Assembly: GCF_049977365.1 (NCBI RefSeq)
Contig: NZ_JBNGEN010000005.1
Location: forward strand, 1-64,000
Direction: 5' to 3'
Origin: Brachymonas sp049977365
Lineage (GTDB): Bacteria > Pseudomonadota > Gammaproteobacteria > Burkholderiales > Burkholderiaceae_C
DNA length: 64,000 bases
Shown in pieces: positions 1-8,207 of this stretch (position 1 is the first letter of the stretch; each line of letters starts with the position of its first letter). A model generated the notes under the pieces. That model was not told where the DNA came from, searched no databases, and was given only the letters and a program-made list of their open reading frames with translations. A program made the translations under genes and the position numbers.

Positions 1-169
1 ACCCTTCCCACATGAACCACAGGGTCAGGCAGGCGGTGCCGATAGTGATCGTGACCTGGAACAGCCGCCCCATTCCTGCGTATCCGAAGTCCTGCACCAT
101 GCCCAGCACGTAGTCGTGCAGGTTGCTGAACATGCTTTCGGAAAGGAATTGACCCAGAGAGAGTGCCAT
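1..169 (-). CDS. virB6: VirB6-like T4SS inner-membrane protein (N-terminus only)
   Basis: This is the first 56 codons of a gene that leaves the window on the left. Reading leftward from the ATG at 169, the protein begins MALSLGQFLSESMFSNL and continues into a hydrophobic segment after a Met-Gly-rich stretch, as in the N-terminus of the polytopic VirB6 channel protein of type IV secretion. It lies 27 nt after the virB5-like stop, which is the canonical virB5-virB6 order, and this position is the main support for the name. No strong Shine-Dalgarno precedes the start. The rest of the protein, including most membrane segments, is not visible. Confidence 0.72.
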   Translation of the reverse strand, partial: MALSLGQFLSESMFSNLHDYVLGMVQDFGYAGMGRLFQVTITIGTACLTLWFMWEG

Positions 170-196
170 GATGATGTGAAATATGAAAAGAGGGTG

Positions 197-1282
197 TCAG
201 GGGGCGCTGTAGCCGAAGGCCTTGTTGATTCGAGCCTGGCTGGAGTCGTACACGGCCCTGTCGAACATGTTGGGAACACCGATGCTGGTCTGGACGGCAT
301 CGGCCGCCTCCTTGCCTACAGCCATGCCTCCGGCGGCTCCCAGGGCACTGACGAGCGTGCCGATTGCATTGCTCATGAAATCGGCAGATTTGCCGGTGGT
401 GAGGGCCTGCTGGGCTTCTGCCCTTTTTTCGTCATAGAGTTGCCGCAGGGCCTGGTAGCTCGCCATGGCAGCCTGCAGGCGCATCTGGTCGTTGGCGATC
501 AGGGTCTGCAGGGCCGTCAGCTTGTATTGCCGCAGCTGCAGGTCGCGGGTCTTGTCCACATTGCTGTTCTGCAACATGCGCTGGAGGGTGTCGTTGCGTT
601 CGTCCAGTACCTTGGAGATGTCGCTGATCTGCTGGAGCTGTGCAGCCAGCACGTTGCGGGCCTTGAGGCAGTTCTGGTAGAGGAGTCGACCGTATTTGGT
701 TCCTATTGCGCTGTCGTTGCAGTTGGGGGTGAGGCCGTTGGCGCCGGATCCATAGAACTGCTTGGCAGCCGTTGCGTAGGGGCCGGTTTCGATGCCTGCA
801 GCGCTGAGGGCGGAGCTCAGTCCCAGGCTGGACGTCAGGCTTCCGGCAATGCTGGCCACGGAGCCGTCGTAGGAGTCGCTGCCATTGCTGAAGTTCAGCA
901 ACGACTGGGTGTTGGTGCGCATGGTGCCGAAATTGCCATTGCCGGATGAGAGGCCCAATAGATCGGCAGCCCATTGCTTGGCGTAATCGGTCACGGAGGA
1001 GAGGAGGCCCGCCGACTGGGCTCCCTTGGAGAAGTCGAGCGAGATGCCGTCGCCGCTGTCGCTGATGGACGGGCCCTTGCCTACCAGCCCGGTCGTGCTG
1101 TTGGTGTCGGTGCGCATGCTGAGCTGGCTGTTGAGGTTGTCGATCTTGTTGTAGACATCCTCGTCATAGACCAGCCATTGCGCGTGTGCGTGCGCGGAGG
1201 CGAGCAGGCACAGCATTCCGAGGAGCGAGGACCATGCGCTGCGGCGCATTCCCCGTCGGGAGGGAAAGGAAAAAATCTTCAT
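197..1282 (-). CDS. virB5: VirB5-like T4SS minor pilus component
   Basis: The 361-residue exported protein has an N-terminal signal peptide (hydrophobic stretch about residues 18-30, likely cleavage after AHAHA near residue 34). A long, Gln/Leu-rich, coiled-coil-like helical central region (about 200-300) follows, and the C-terminus has a small-residue, Gly/Ala-rich hydrophobic patch. This architecture and its place between virB4 and virB6 fit VirB5, the adhesin-like minor subunit at the T-pilus tip. It is longer than the usual 220-240 residues; the extra length lies in a Ser/Gly-rich N-terminal half. An AGGA motif precedes the ATG at 1282. Sequence similarity within VirB5 is low, so the call rests on architecture and synteny. 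Confidence 0.72.
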   Translation of the reverse strand: MKIFSFPSRRGMRRSAWSSLLGMLCLLASAHAHAQWLVYDEDVYNKIDNLNSQLSMRTDTNSTTGLVGKGPSISDSGDGISLDFSKGAQSAGLLSSVTDYAKQWAADLLGLSSGNGNFGTMRTNTQSLLNFSNGSDSYDGSVASIAGSLTSSLGLSSALSAAGIETGPYATAAKQFYGSGANGLTPNCNDSAIGTKYGRLLYQNCLKARNVLAAQLQQISDISKVLDERNDTLQRMLQNSNVDKTRDLQLRQYKLTALQTLIANDQMRLQAAMASYQALRQLYDEKRAEAQQALTTGKSADFMSNAIGTLVSALGAAGGMAVGKEAADAVQTSIGVPNMFDRAVYDSSQARINKAFGYSAP

Positions 1283-1357
1283 GGTCCTGTCCTGTGATGT
1301 TCCGTTGAGTTCCTATCCAGAAAGCCATGTGCCTGCCACAGGATGGGGCAAAGGCCG

Positions 1358-1795
1358 TCAGTGATAGCTGGGGCGCTGACTGGGAATGCCGCGGCCCTGC
1401 CAGTTGTATCCCGTGCCGTCACGGGGGCGGCCGAGAGGGCATGCATATTCATAGGTGGGAATCCACCGTGGATTGACGTATTCCAGGCAGATGCTTTGCC
1501 AGGCTCCGCTGACCGGGGAGACGGCCACCCAGCAATCGGTGGGAACTCCTTCGGTGCAGAAGACGAAGGGATCTCCACCGGGACGGGGCAACTGGCGACC
1601 GGTCGAGGTGCAGGTGGCGGTGCGGCCTGATGCCGTCATGCGGACATTGCTTCCGCCTGGGCTCAGCGAGGTGCAGGCGTTGGGGATGGTGGTGCGCTGC
1701 GCCATGGCCACCATGGCAGGCAGCGTCGTGTACAGCGTCACGCCCATGAAAAGGCTGCGCAGCGGACGGTGAAGAAGGGAGAGGGAACCACTCAT
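1358..1795 (-). CDS. Cysteine-rich exported protein inside the T4SS operon (function unknown)
   Basis: I do not recognise this 145-residue protein. It has a signal peptide (hydrophobic residues about 14-30, probable cleavage near AMVAMAQ). The mature part of about 110 residues has six cysteines, enough for three disulphides after export. Its ATG overlaps the virB4 stop in an ATGA junction, so translation is probably coupled to virB4, and virB5 follows 75 nt later. Possible roles are an accessory pilus or periplasmic component, or an immunity-type protein protecting against a secreted effector. Sequence alone does not decide. A longer upstream reading of the frame exists but lies within virB4 and lacks a signal peptide, so I use the ATG at 1795. 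Confidence 0.7.
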   Translation of the reverse strand: MSGSLSLLHRPLRSLFMGVTLYTTLPAMVAMAQRTTIPNACTSLSPGGSNVRMTASGRTATCTSTGRQLPRPGGDPFVFCTEGVPTDCWVAVSPVSGAWQSICLEYVNPRWIPTYEYACPLGRPRDGTGYNWQGRGIPSQRPSYH

Positions 1796-4299
1796 GCCGG
1801 CTCCACCTGTGAGGATGCGGATGCGGTTTCCTTGGCCAGTCCCTCCCGGCCGGAGCGCGCGCCGGTCCTGGTGTCGCCAGAGCCTCGGGCTCCCTTGCGC
1901 CGTGCGTAGAAGATCGACAGCCATTGATCGGGGTGGACTGCCACAAGACCGTGCTCGGGGGAGGAGGCCTCGGCTTCGTGCAGTATCTGGTGCAGGATGC
2001 CGATGTTGTCGGTGCTGGCTGAAATGACGGACAGCACATCATCCATGCCGCGCAGGTCCAGCTGGCAGACGGCGCTGGCATGCCCCTGCTTGACCAGAAA
2101 GCAGCGGCTGCGCTCATCAAGGGCGGTGATGACCTTGAATTCGCTTTCCGTGAGCTTGAGACCCTCGATGTAATCCTTGCGGTCGGCATTGGGGTTGGGC
2201 AGCAGGATCATGGTGGCTGTCTGCTCGATCAGCGCTGCAGCGATGTCGCTGCGCAGTGCATCCTCGGGCGATTGCGTGGCGAAGATTCCCAGTCCATTCT
2301 GCTTGCGGATGGTTTTTTGCTTGTTCTTGGCAAATTCCTTGAGTCCGCCCTCGCCATCCAGGATCTTCCAGAACTCATCCATCACATAAATGAGCGGACG
2401 ACCATCAATGAGCTCTTCGAGTCGGTGGATGAGGTAGTTGATGACCGGCGTGCGGACTTCCGCGTTGTCGATGACATCCGTATAGTCGAAGCCGATGATG
2501 CTGGCGCCGCTGAAGTCGATGCTGTCCTGAGGGTTGTCGAAGACCCAGCCCAGCGATCCGGAACGGGTCCATTTGCGCAGGCGGGCAAAGATGCTGTCCT
2601 CGCCCAGATTCGGCATGGATTTCTGGAGGTTGGTCAAGGTGCGCAGTGCGCGAGGGGTGTCGAGAATGGCACGTACCGCCCGAAGGATGTCTTCCTCCTC
2701 GCTGGCGGTATAGCTGGGCTTGGCTGCCAGCAGCTTCACCATGTCGGACAGGAACTGGACGTTGGCCTCGGAGGCCTCGCACTGCAGGGGGTTGAATCCG
2801 GTGGGCTGGCCGTTGTCCAGGGCCATGTAGTTGCCTCCGCAGGCTCGCACGAAGATTTCTGCTCCCCTGTCCTTGTCGAAGAAGAAGATGGTGGGCTTGG
2901 GCTTGAACTTCTGGACCTGCGACAGCAGAAAGTTGATGAGTGCTGTCTTGCCCGTACCTGACTTGCCGATGACCATGGTGTTGCCGATGGCCTTTTCACC
3001 CAGGCTGTTTTCCCCTGGATGCGTGGCATGAAAGTTGAAGTAATAGGGCTGCCCGTTGGTGGTCTGGAGCACAGTCACGCAGTCTCCCCACGGATTGTTG
3101 CTGCGCTTGCCTGTGGCGAAGTTGTGCAGCGGGCTGAGTCCCAGAAAGTTGAGTGACGAGACATTGGCCAGGCGCGTGCGATACCGCCAGTTGCAGGGCA
3201 GTTGCGCATAGAAGCTTCCCGTGATCGCCAGATCTTCCTTGGCCGATACGAATCCGGCGTTGGAGAGTTCGGCGCGTGCCATGGCCACCTGGCGCTGCAG
3301 CTCCTCCTGCGAGCTGCCGTACAGCGCCAGGGTGAAGTGGTATTCGCCCAGCACGAAGTTGCCGCTCGCAAGCTGATCCATTGCGACGTCGAGCTCTGCG
3401 ATCTGGCTGACCCCGCGGTCTCCGGAGGAGATCATCATGCCCTTGGTGCGTTCCAGCGCCCGGAGCCCCTCGCTCTTGGAGTGAGGCGTGAAGGAGTGCG
3501 TGATCACATATTCGAAGTCCAGGTACTTGAGCCCGTTCAGAATCCCGGGCCAGGTTGCATCTGCGTACTCCTTGATGTTGAGGATGGCGCCGTAATGATT
3601 GCGTCCCTCGGGTGTCCGGATGATGTAGTCCCCTCCCTTGGGGCTGAAGATGTGCTTGGCCACGGGAAGATAGTTGTAGATGGGGGCCGACAGCACCGGG
3701 ACGGGTTCGTCCATGCGGTTGATGAGATAGCTGAAGAATTCCAGCACCTCGGAAAAGACCATGCCGCTGGCTGATTCGTACATGCCCAGGCGATAGGGGG
3801 AGTAGTCGTGGAGCACTGCTTCCACGTTGGTGGCCAGCTCATTGATCTTGGCCACCGCCTGGTCCTGCTCGGCCCGCAGGCGTTCCAGATTGGTCGATTT
3901 CTCGATGAACCGTTTCCCTTCCACCACGGGGCGGTACACCATGGTGAAATAGAGTTCGTTCTGCATGACCTTCCTGGACGAGAGTCGCTCGAAGTATTCG
4001 TCCGAGGCCTGCTGGTTGAATGCTTCATCGAATCTGCCGGGCATGTTGATGCGGCGTCTGCGCCGTACGTCATGCACCCAGAAGGCCACATTGACATAGT
4101 CCGGGGCCCGAAGGGTCTGCAGGAGATTGTTGAAGGTCTTGTGCCGGTGTTCGAGCTCCCACTCCTCTCGCCCCACGAAGGGCATGCCGTCGAGATACCA
4201 CGTGATGAGGAAATCTCCCGTGGTGGTCTTGACTACATGGGGAGAGACGTGTGCGGATAGCGTCACAAATGCGCTGATGCTGGGGTCTGGAGTGAACAT
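1792..4299 (-). CDS. virB4: VirB4 T4SS ATPase
   Basis: The 835-residue protein is the large cytoplasmic ATPase that powers pilus biogenesis and substrate transfer in type IV secretion. The N-terminal CagE/TrbE/VirB domain fills roughly residues 1-400. The Walker A motif GKSGTGKT is near residue 445 and is followed by a Walker B region, LIYVMDEFWKIL, near 640. The ARNLATQ-type segment GIFATQSPEDAL follows it, as expected for VirB4. The frame is open upstream to 4629, but that stretch overlaps virB3 in another frame and reads as low-complexity shadow; the ATG at 4299, 53 nt after the virB3 stop, gives the family's usual length. The stop overlaps the next gene by ATGA. Confidence 0.95.
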   Translation of the reverse strand: MFTPDPSISAFVTLSAHVSPHVVKTTTGDFLITWYLDGMPFVGREEWELEHRHKTFNNLLQTLRAPDYVNVAFWVHDVRRRRRINMPGRFDEAFNQQASDEYFERLSSRKVMQNELYFTMVYRPVVEGKRFIEKSTNLERLRAEQDQAVAKINELATNVEAVLHDYSPYRLGMYESASGMVFSEVLEFFSYLINRMDEPVPVLSAPIYNYLPVAKHIFSPKGGDYIIRTPEGRNHYGAILNIKEYADATWPGILNGLKYLDFEYVITHSFTPHSKSEGLRALERTKGMMISSGDRGVSQIAELDVAMDQLASGNFVLGEYHFTLALYGSSQEELQRQVAMARAELSNAGFVSAKEDLAITGSFYAQLPCNWRYRTRLANVSSLNFLGLSPLHNFATGKRSNNPWGDCVTVLQTTNGQPYYFNFHATHPGENSLGEKAIGNTMVIGKSGTGKTALINFLLSQVQKFKPKPTIFFFDKDRGAEIFVRACGGNYMALDNGQPTGFNPLQCEASEANVQFLSDMVKLLAAKPSYTASEEEDILRAVRAILDTPRALRTLTNLQKSMPNLGEDSIFARLRKWTRSGSLGWVFDNPQDSIDFSGASIIGFDYTDVIDNAEVRTPVINYLIHRLEELIDGRPLIYVMDEFWKILDGEGGLKEFAKNKQKTIRKQNGLGIFATQSPEDALRSDIAAALIEQTATMILLPNPNADRKDYIEGLKLTESEFKVITALDERSRCFLVKQGHASAVCQLDLRGMDDVLSVISASTDNIGILHQILHEAEASSPEHGLVAVHPDQWLSIFYARRKGARGSGDTRTGARSGREGLAKETASASSQVEPA

Positions 4300-4352
4300 G
4301 GGGCGCTCATGAGGCGGACGGAAGGGGAGTGCGGGGGCAGGTGCGTGCCCGA

Positions 4353-4655
4353 TCAGGCAGGGGGCTTGTCCCGGTAGAGGTTGGGTGTGAATACCCACAT
4401 GCCGTCGTGCAGTGGGCGGTTGCGCACCCTGACCAGGAACTGCAGCCGGACTCCCAGCAGGCGGAAGATCATCTCGTCGTGGCGGGTCATCATGCGCATG
4501 ACAAACAGCACGGGGGGAATGGCCAGCAACCAGAACAGGTTGAACCAGGCGGCCATGAGCACGCACCCCCCCGCTCCCATGAAAAAGGGAACGTAGGGAA
4601 CTCCCAGAAACATAGGGGGGCGCGTACATCCCCTGAAAAGGGTGTTTTTCTGCAT
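4353..4655 (-). CDS. virB3: VirB3 T4SS inner-membrane protein
   Basis: The 100-residue protein begins MQKNTLFRGCTRPPMFLG, a recognisable VirB3 opening in which a short cytoplasmic head with the TRPPMFLGVPY motif is followed by two hydrophobic segments (about residues 15-60). VirB3 is a small inner-membrane protein that associates with VirB4 and the assembly platform. The ATG at 4655 starts one base after the TGA of virB2 (4657-4659), so the two are probably translationally coupled. The same frame is open further upstream, inside virB2, but the family start fits 4655. Confidence 0.93.
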   Translation of the reverse strand: MQKNTLFRGCTRPPMFLGVPYVPFFMGAGGCVLMAAWFNLFWLLAIPPVLFVMRMMTRHDEMIFRLLGVRLQFLVRVRNRPLHDGMWVFTPNLYRDKPPA

Positions 4656-4656
4656 G

Positions 4657-5091
4657 TCACTGATTGAAGTCGCTGGTGTTGATGAACCAGCCAGCCAGCT
4701 GCGTGGCCGCACCAATGACGATGGCGCCGATGAGCACAGGAGCGACATCGCCGATGCGCTTGTGGTTGAAGGCGATCTGGTAGCCCGCGAAGATGAAGGC
4801 GATCGTCACGATGAGAATGGAAATCGGGCCCAGCGCTTTCTTGACGGTCAGCAGGAATCCCTGAATCTTGCTGCCTGCATCGGTCGAGGAATCCGAGGTC
4901 GTGGCTTGCGCCATGGCGTCGGGGGCGTACAGAAACAGGGCGCAGATCAGGGCCATCACCACCCACGGCAGCCAGCGCATGAGCACACGTTCAACCTGCC
5001 GGACTTTTTTCTCCATGGCTGCGGGAGAAATGGAGGCCAGCACCGCTGCATCGAGCTGGGGGGTGCGCACGGAGGAGGCAAGAGAAGTCAT
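4657..5091 (-). CDS. virB2: VirB2 T4SS major pilin
   Basis: The 144-residue precursor belongs to the TrbC/VirB2 pilin family. A long N-terminal leader contains a hydrophobic core (WLPWVVMALICALFLY) ending in APDAMAQ, a typical signal-peptidase site near residue 61. The mature pilin of about 83 residues has two transmembrane helices separated by a short basic loop (NHKRIGD). The start at 5091 is preceded by a GGAAA-like motif. An internal Met at residue 26 would give a more usual leader length and is an alternative start. Order virB1-virB2-virB3 is canonical. Confidence 0.9.
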   Translation of the reverse strand: MTSLASSVRTPQLDAAVLASISPAAMEKKVRQVERVLMRWLPWVVMALICALFLYAPDAMAQATTSDSSTDAGSKIQGFLLTVKKALGPISILIVTIAFIFAGYQIAFNHKRIGDVAPVLIGAIVIGAATQLAGWFINTSDFNQ

Positions 5092-5135
5092 GGAAGTTTC
5101 CTTTCTGTGAGTAAAAAAATGAATGGAAGGGAAGG

Positions 5136-5747
5136 TCAGAAAACGAAGGCAGAGTCCCCGGCTCCGCCTGCGGCGTTGGGAGAAGAGAGCGTCCGGGGTA
5201 CCCCAGGGAGAGGCCGGTTCCTGGGGGGAGCTGAAGGCCATGCACGTGCGGCCGGGAGGTGCGTGGTGCGTGCCCTGGCGGGGGCATGCTTGAGGATGAC
5301 CGGGATGGGGGTGGCTGCTGGCGCGGTCGAGGCCATGGAGGCCATGACTTTCTGCACGTATCCATGGCGGTAGCCCGTGGTGAAGTTGCCGGAGTAATAG
5401 CAGCTGAATGCCTTGCCCCAGTCGCCAGCCCGGTCGTAGCACTCGCGCAGGATGCGCGCACCGGCATGCAGGTTGGGACAGGTGGAAAAGGCCTGCTCGT
5501 AGCTCCCCAGCCCATAGCGGCTCAGGTTGTAGCGGTTGACCTGTACGACTCCCAGCGAGAAATTGATGCCTCGGGCTTCCAGCATGCGCGCGGTAGAGAC
5601 GGCTTCGCCCAAGGTGCGCGGCTGGCGTGCCAGCCGCCCCCCCACAACGCCGATGGCGTAGGGGTTGAAGCCGGATTCCACCCGTGCCACGTGGCGCATG
5701 ATCCCGACGGGCACAGCCAGGTTCTGAATCGTTGGACAGTCGAGCAT
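5136..5747 (-). CDS. virB1: VirB1 lytic transglycosylase
   Basis: The 203-residue protein has a soluble lytic transglycosylase (SLT-like) domain over about residues 1-140. It shows the catalytic glutamate in HVARVESGFNPYAIG (E24), the SLGVVQVNRYN motif and the terminal tyrosine-containing YYSGN segment. VirB1 locally opens peptidoglycan for T4SS assembly. The C-terminal 60 residues are Pro/Ala/Arg-rich and look unstructured. MLDCPT at 5747 is the family-like start; an in-frame ATG at 5786 is possible. No signal peptide is obvious from either start. It is the first gene of the leftward operon, 44 nt upstream of virB2. Confidence 0.9.
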   Translation of the reverse strand: MLDCPTIQNLAVPVGIMRHVARVESGFNPYAIGVVGGRLARQPRTLGEAVSTARMLEARGINFSLGVVQVNRYNLSRYGLGSYEQAFSTCPNLHAGARILRECYDRAGDWGKAFSCYYSGNFTTGYRHGYVQKVMASMASTAPAATPIPVILKHAPARARTTHLPAARAWPSAPPRNRPLPGVPRTLSSPNAAGGAGDSAFVF

Positions 5748-5838
5748 GGTCAAAGGGAGATCATGTGTAGGCACATGGTTGTGCATGAGTGGCAATGCGA
5801 GGAAGATACATCCATGGATTGACTCAATGAAGCACAGA

Positions 5839-5893
5839 AGTATGCACCAAAACAACACGATTGTATCAATTGTGTATTTTGTAACGCTATACT
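5839..5893. promoter_or_regulatory. Divergent T4SS promoter region with palindrome
   Basis: This AT-rich stretch lies between the two T4SS operons. For the rightward operon, TATACT at 5888-5893 is a good -10, though no convincing -35 sits 17 nt upstream. For the leftward operon, TTGATA (reverse of 5864-5869) and CATACT (reverse of 5839-5844) form a -35/-10 pair with a 19-nt spacer. A near-perfect inverted repeat, ACACGATT (5855-5862) and AATTGTGT (5868-5875), with one mismatch and a 5-nt spacer, overlaps the leftward -35 and is a candidate operator controlling both operons. Confidence 0.5.
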
Positions 5894-5927
5894 GTACGCA
5901 AATTTTCCTTGAAAGTGAATCCTTTTG

Positions 5928-6536
5928 ATGTGTATTGCACTTCGGGTTCAATTCTTTCTGTTTGCTATGTGGTTCAAACCTTCTCTTGCCCGGTGTGTGT
6001 CGGTTCTTCTTCCGGTGGTGGTTCTGGCAGGGTGCTCGGCCCCTCCGGCTCCTGCTTCCTTTGGTTCCAGCTGGAAGAAGGTCAATGCCTTCACCGTGGG
6101 GGTCGAGCGCATCCCCTTCTATCAGCCGCACGTCTATGGCGTGCGGGCCCTGGATGGCACCCTGCAGGGCACCCTGCATCGATGGGCGGCCGAATCGGGC
6201 AGCACTCTGGATTACCGCGCGAGTGCGGACTTCTCCCTCCCGCGTGAGGCGGGGCGCGTGAGATCAGAGAGCCTGGCCCAGGCGCTGGAAGCCCTTAATC
6301 GCATCTACGCACCCTATGGGATTGCGCTGTCCCAGGCAGGGGTGGGCAATGTCATCGTGGTACAGGACCTGTCTGCCGAGGGGGGGCATTCCCCTGCCCA
6401 GGGGGCAATGCCGCAGGACAGTTCCGGGGATCTGTCCTTTCCGGCGCCGGCCGTCTCGCGTCGTTCCGGAGTGGATGCCGTGCCTTCTGCTGCCCCGGCA
6501 CTCGTGCCGACGCCTGTTTCCCCCACTCAACCGTGA
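5928..6536 (+). CDS. virB7: VirB7-position lipoprotein with N0/TcpQ-like domain
   Basis: The 202-residue protein has a lipoprotein signal peptide ending in VVLAGC, with the lipid-modified cysteine at residue 36. A domain at about residues 75-150 shows the pattern of TcpQ/secretin N0 (STN-like) folds: GTLQGTLHRWAAESGSTL, then a sLaqALeaLN helix, then a final strand ending NVIVVQD. The C-terminal 50 residues are Pro/Ser/Ala-rich. It is first in the rightward operon, directly before virB8, which is the virB7 position. Ordinary VirB7 is only about 50 residues; a VirB7 with an extra N0 domain is known from Xanthomonas-type T4SS. The name is by position and architecture. Confidence 0.65.
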   Translation: MCIALRVQFFLFAMWFKPSLARCVSVLLPVVVLAGCSAPPAPASFGSSWKKVNAFTVGVERIPFYQPHVYGVRALDGTLQGTLHRWAAESGSTLDYRASADFSLPREAGRVRSESLAQALEALNRIYAPYGIALSQAGVGNVIVVQDLSAEGGHSPAQGAMPQDSSGDLSFPAPAVSRRSGVDAVPSAAPALVPTPVSPTQP

Positions 6537-6547
6537 TCTTCAGAAAC

Positions 6548-7435
6548 ATGTTCACCCAACGTACGCGTCGGTCCGGAATGCCGACCGAAAAAGTGCTTCA
6601 GCAATCCCGCGATTTCGAGGTCAGTCTTTCGGAGATGAGCCGTCGCAGCGAGCGTCGGGCCTGGATGGTGGCCGGGGCATCGCTCGCCATGTCCCTCCTG
6701 CTGGGGGTGGGGTATCTGTTCGTGATGCCGCTCAAGGAACAGGTGCCCTATCTGGTGCTGGCCGATCCCTACAGGGGCACGAGCACCGTGGCGCGCATCG
6801 AGGCGCTCAATCCCGTCTATACGGCCAACGAGTTTCTCAACAAGAGCAATGTGGCGAACTTCGTGATCGCACGCGAATCCTATGACTGGGATATCACCAG
6901 CCGGCGTGACCGGCGGATGGTGTATTCCATGGCCACGGGGTCCGCGCTGGCCGAATACCGTGCGCTCTATGCCGAGGGCGGGGCCGAGAATCCCGACAAG
7001 GTCTATGGGCCGAATGCGTCACTGCGCATCCGTATCCTGAGCATCGTGCTCCAGGGGGGAAGTCAGGAGAAGCCTCCCTCGGCAGCTACCGTGCGGTTCG
7101 AGCGCTGGGTGTTCAATCGCGTGTCAGGCCAGTCCAAGTTCCTCGACACGCGCATAGCCAGCCTCAAGATCGGCTACGACCGGAATTTGCAGATGGCGGA
7201 GGAAGGACGCTATCTGAATCCGCTGGGCTTCCGGGTCTATGCCTATCGCACGGATCCGGATTCCTTCGGAGAGGCCACCTCTGCACAGCCGCCCGCGGCA
7301 GCCGTGACGCCGGGGGCCGGCGGCGCTGCGGCCGTTGCCGTGCCTGCGCAGCCCGCGGCCAGAACCACGCAGCCCGCCATGCCCGACCTCCCGGCCACAC
7401 CGGCAGCACAACCCCGGACTTCCGGCAAATCGTGA
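6548..7435 (+). CDS. virB8: VirB8 T4SS inner-membrane assembly factor
   Basis: The 295-residue bitopic protein has a short cytoplasmic N-terminus, one transmembrane helix (about residues 39-59, AWMVAGASLAMSLLLGVGY) and a periplasmic VirB8 domain (about 65-235). The family pattern includes NxVYTANEFLNKSNVANFVIARESYDW. A Pro/Ala-rich tail of about 50 residues makes it longer than typical VirB8 (220-240). VirB8 nucleates the T4SS complex at the inner membrane. A GTG at 6533 overlaps the previous stop (GTGA) and would add five residues; I use the ATG at 6548. Confidence 0.92.
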   Translation: MFTQRTRRSGMPTEKVLQQSRDFEVSLSEMSRRSERRAWMVAGASLAMSLLLGVGYLFVMPLKEQVPYLVLADPYRGTSTVARIEALNPVYTANEFLNKSNVANFVIARESYDWDITSRRDRRMVYSMATGSALAEYRALYAEGGAENPDKVYGPNASLRIRILSIVLQGGSQEKPPSAATVRFERWVFNRVSGQSKFLDTRIASLKIGYDRNLQMAEEGRYLNPLGFRVYAYRTDPDSFGEATSAQPPAAAVTPGAGGAAAVAVPAQPAARTTQPAMPDLPATPAAQPRTSGKS

Positions 7436-7445
7436 GGACAGTGCC

Positions 7446-8207
7446 ATGATGAAGCATCTTGCTCCTCTCCGTGTGCTTGCAGCGCTGGTTGTCGTTCTGG
7501 CTGGTGGCGGCGTCGCACACGCCGCCCCACTCAAGCAGTATGCCTATTCGCCCAATGCGGTCTATACGGTGCATGCGGGTCTGGGCATTGCCACCCAGAT
7601 CGTGATCAGCCCCCGGGAAGAGGTCAAGGATTTCGGTACGGGATTCAGTGCGGCCTGGGATCTGGTGCGACGCGACAACGTCTTCTATCTGAAGCCCAAG
7701 TCGCCCCATGCGGAAACGAACATGTACATCCGCACGGACCGGCGCAACTACCTTTTCGATCTCCATGTGGTGGTCCGCAAGTGGAAGACCCTGGCGGAGG
7801 CCAAGCGGGCAGGGGTGGATTACCGGATCACGTTCACCTATCCGCAGGAACGGGATGAATCAGACCCTCGGGGGGCAGGCGAGCCGCGTCGTGCGGGAGG
7901 GCTGATTCAGCCTGTCTCGGAAAAGGTGCCCAACGGCAACTACGACTACGCAGCCGGTCGGGATTCCCAGTGGCTGGTGCCACGGCAGGTCTATGACGAT
8001 GGCAAGTTCACCTACATCACGCTCGATCCGCATCAGATGCCTGGAGGTGGCATGCCATCGGTTTACGGCAAGAAGAAGGAAGATGGGGAGGAGTTTCTGG
8101 TGAATACACGCCAGGAGAAGGACAGACTCACGATCTTCGGTCTTTACGACTATCTCGTGCTGCGCCATGGCGACAGCGTGGTGGGGCTGCGCAGGAGCCA
8201 TTCATGA
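7446..8207 (+). CDS. virB9: VirB9 T4SS outer-membrane core protein
   Basis: The 253-residue protein has a cleavable signal peptide (cleavage after GGGVAHA near residue 26). The VirB9/CagX/TrbG domain follows, recognisable from the N-terminal QYAYSPNAVYTVHAGLGIATQI segment, the RRNYLFDLHV strand and the C-terminal DDGKFTYITLDP part. VirB9 forms the outer-membrane core complex with VirB7 and VirB10. It follows virB8 by 10 nt and its stop overlaps the virB10 start (ATGA). Confidence 0.95.
   Translation: MMKHLAPLRVLAALVVVLAGGGVAHAAPLKQYAYSPNAVYTVHAGLGIATQIVISPREEVKDFGTGFSAAWDLVRRDNVFYLKPKSPHAETNMYIRTDRRNYLFDLHVVVRKWKTLAEAKRAGVDYRITFTYPQERDESDPRGAGEPRRAGGLIQPVSEKVPNGNYDYAAGRDSQWLVPRQVYDDGKFTYITLDPHQMPGGGMPSVYGKKKEDGEEFLVNTRQEKDRLTIFGLYDYLVLRHGDSVVGLRRSHS

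Noticed and set aside
116..949. Long plus-strand open frame opposite virB5
   Set aside because: It is the antisense shadow of a GC-rich gene with a signal peptide and VirB5-like architecture on the other strand; its own sequence has no domain or start signal.
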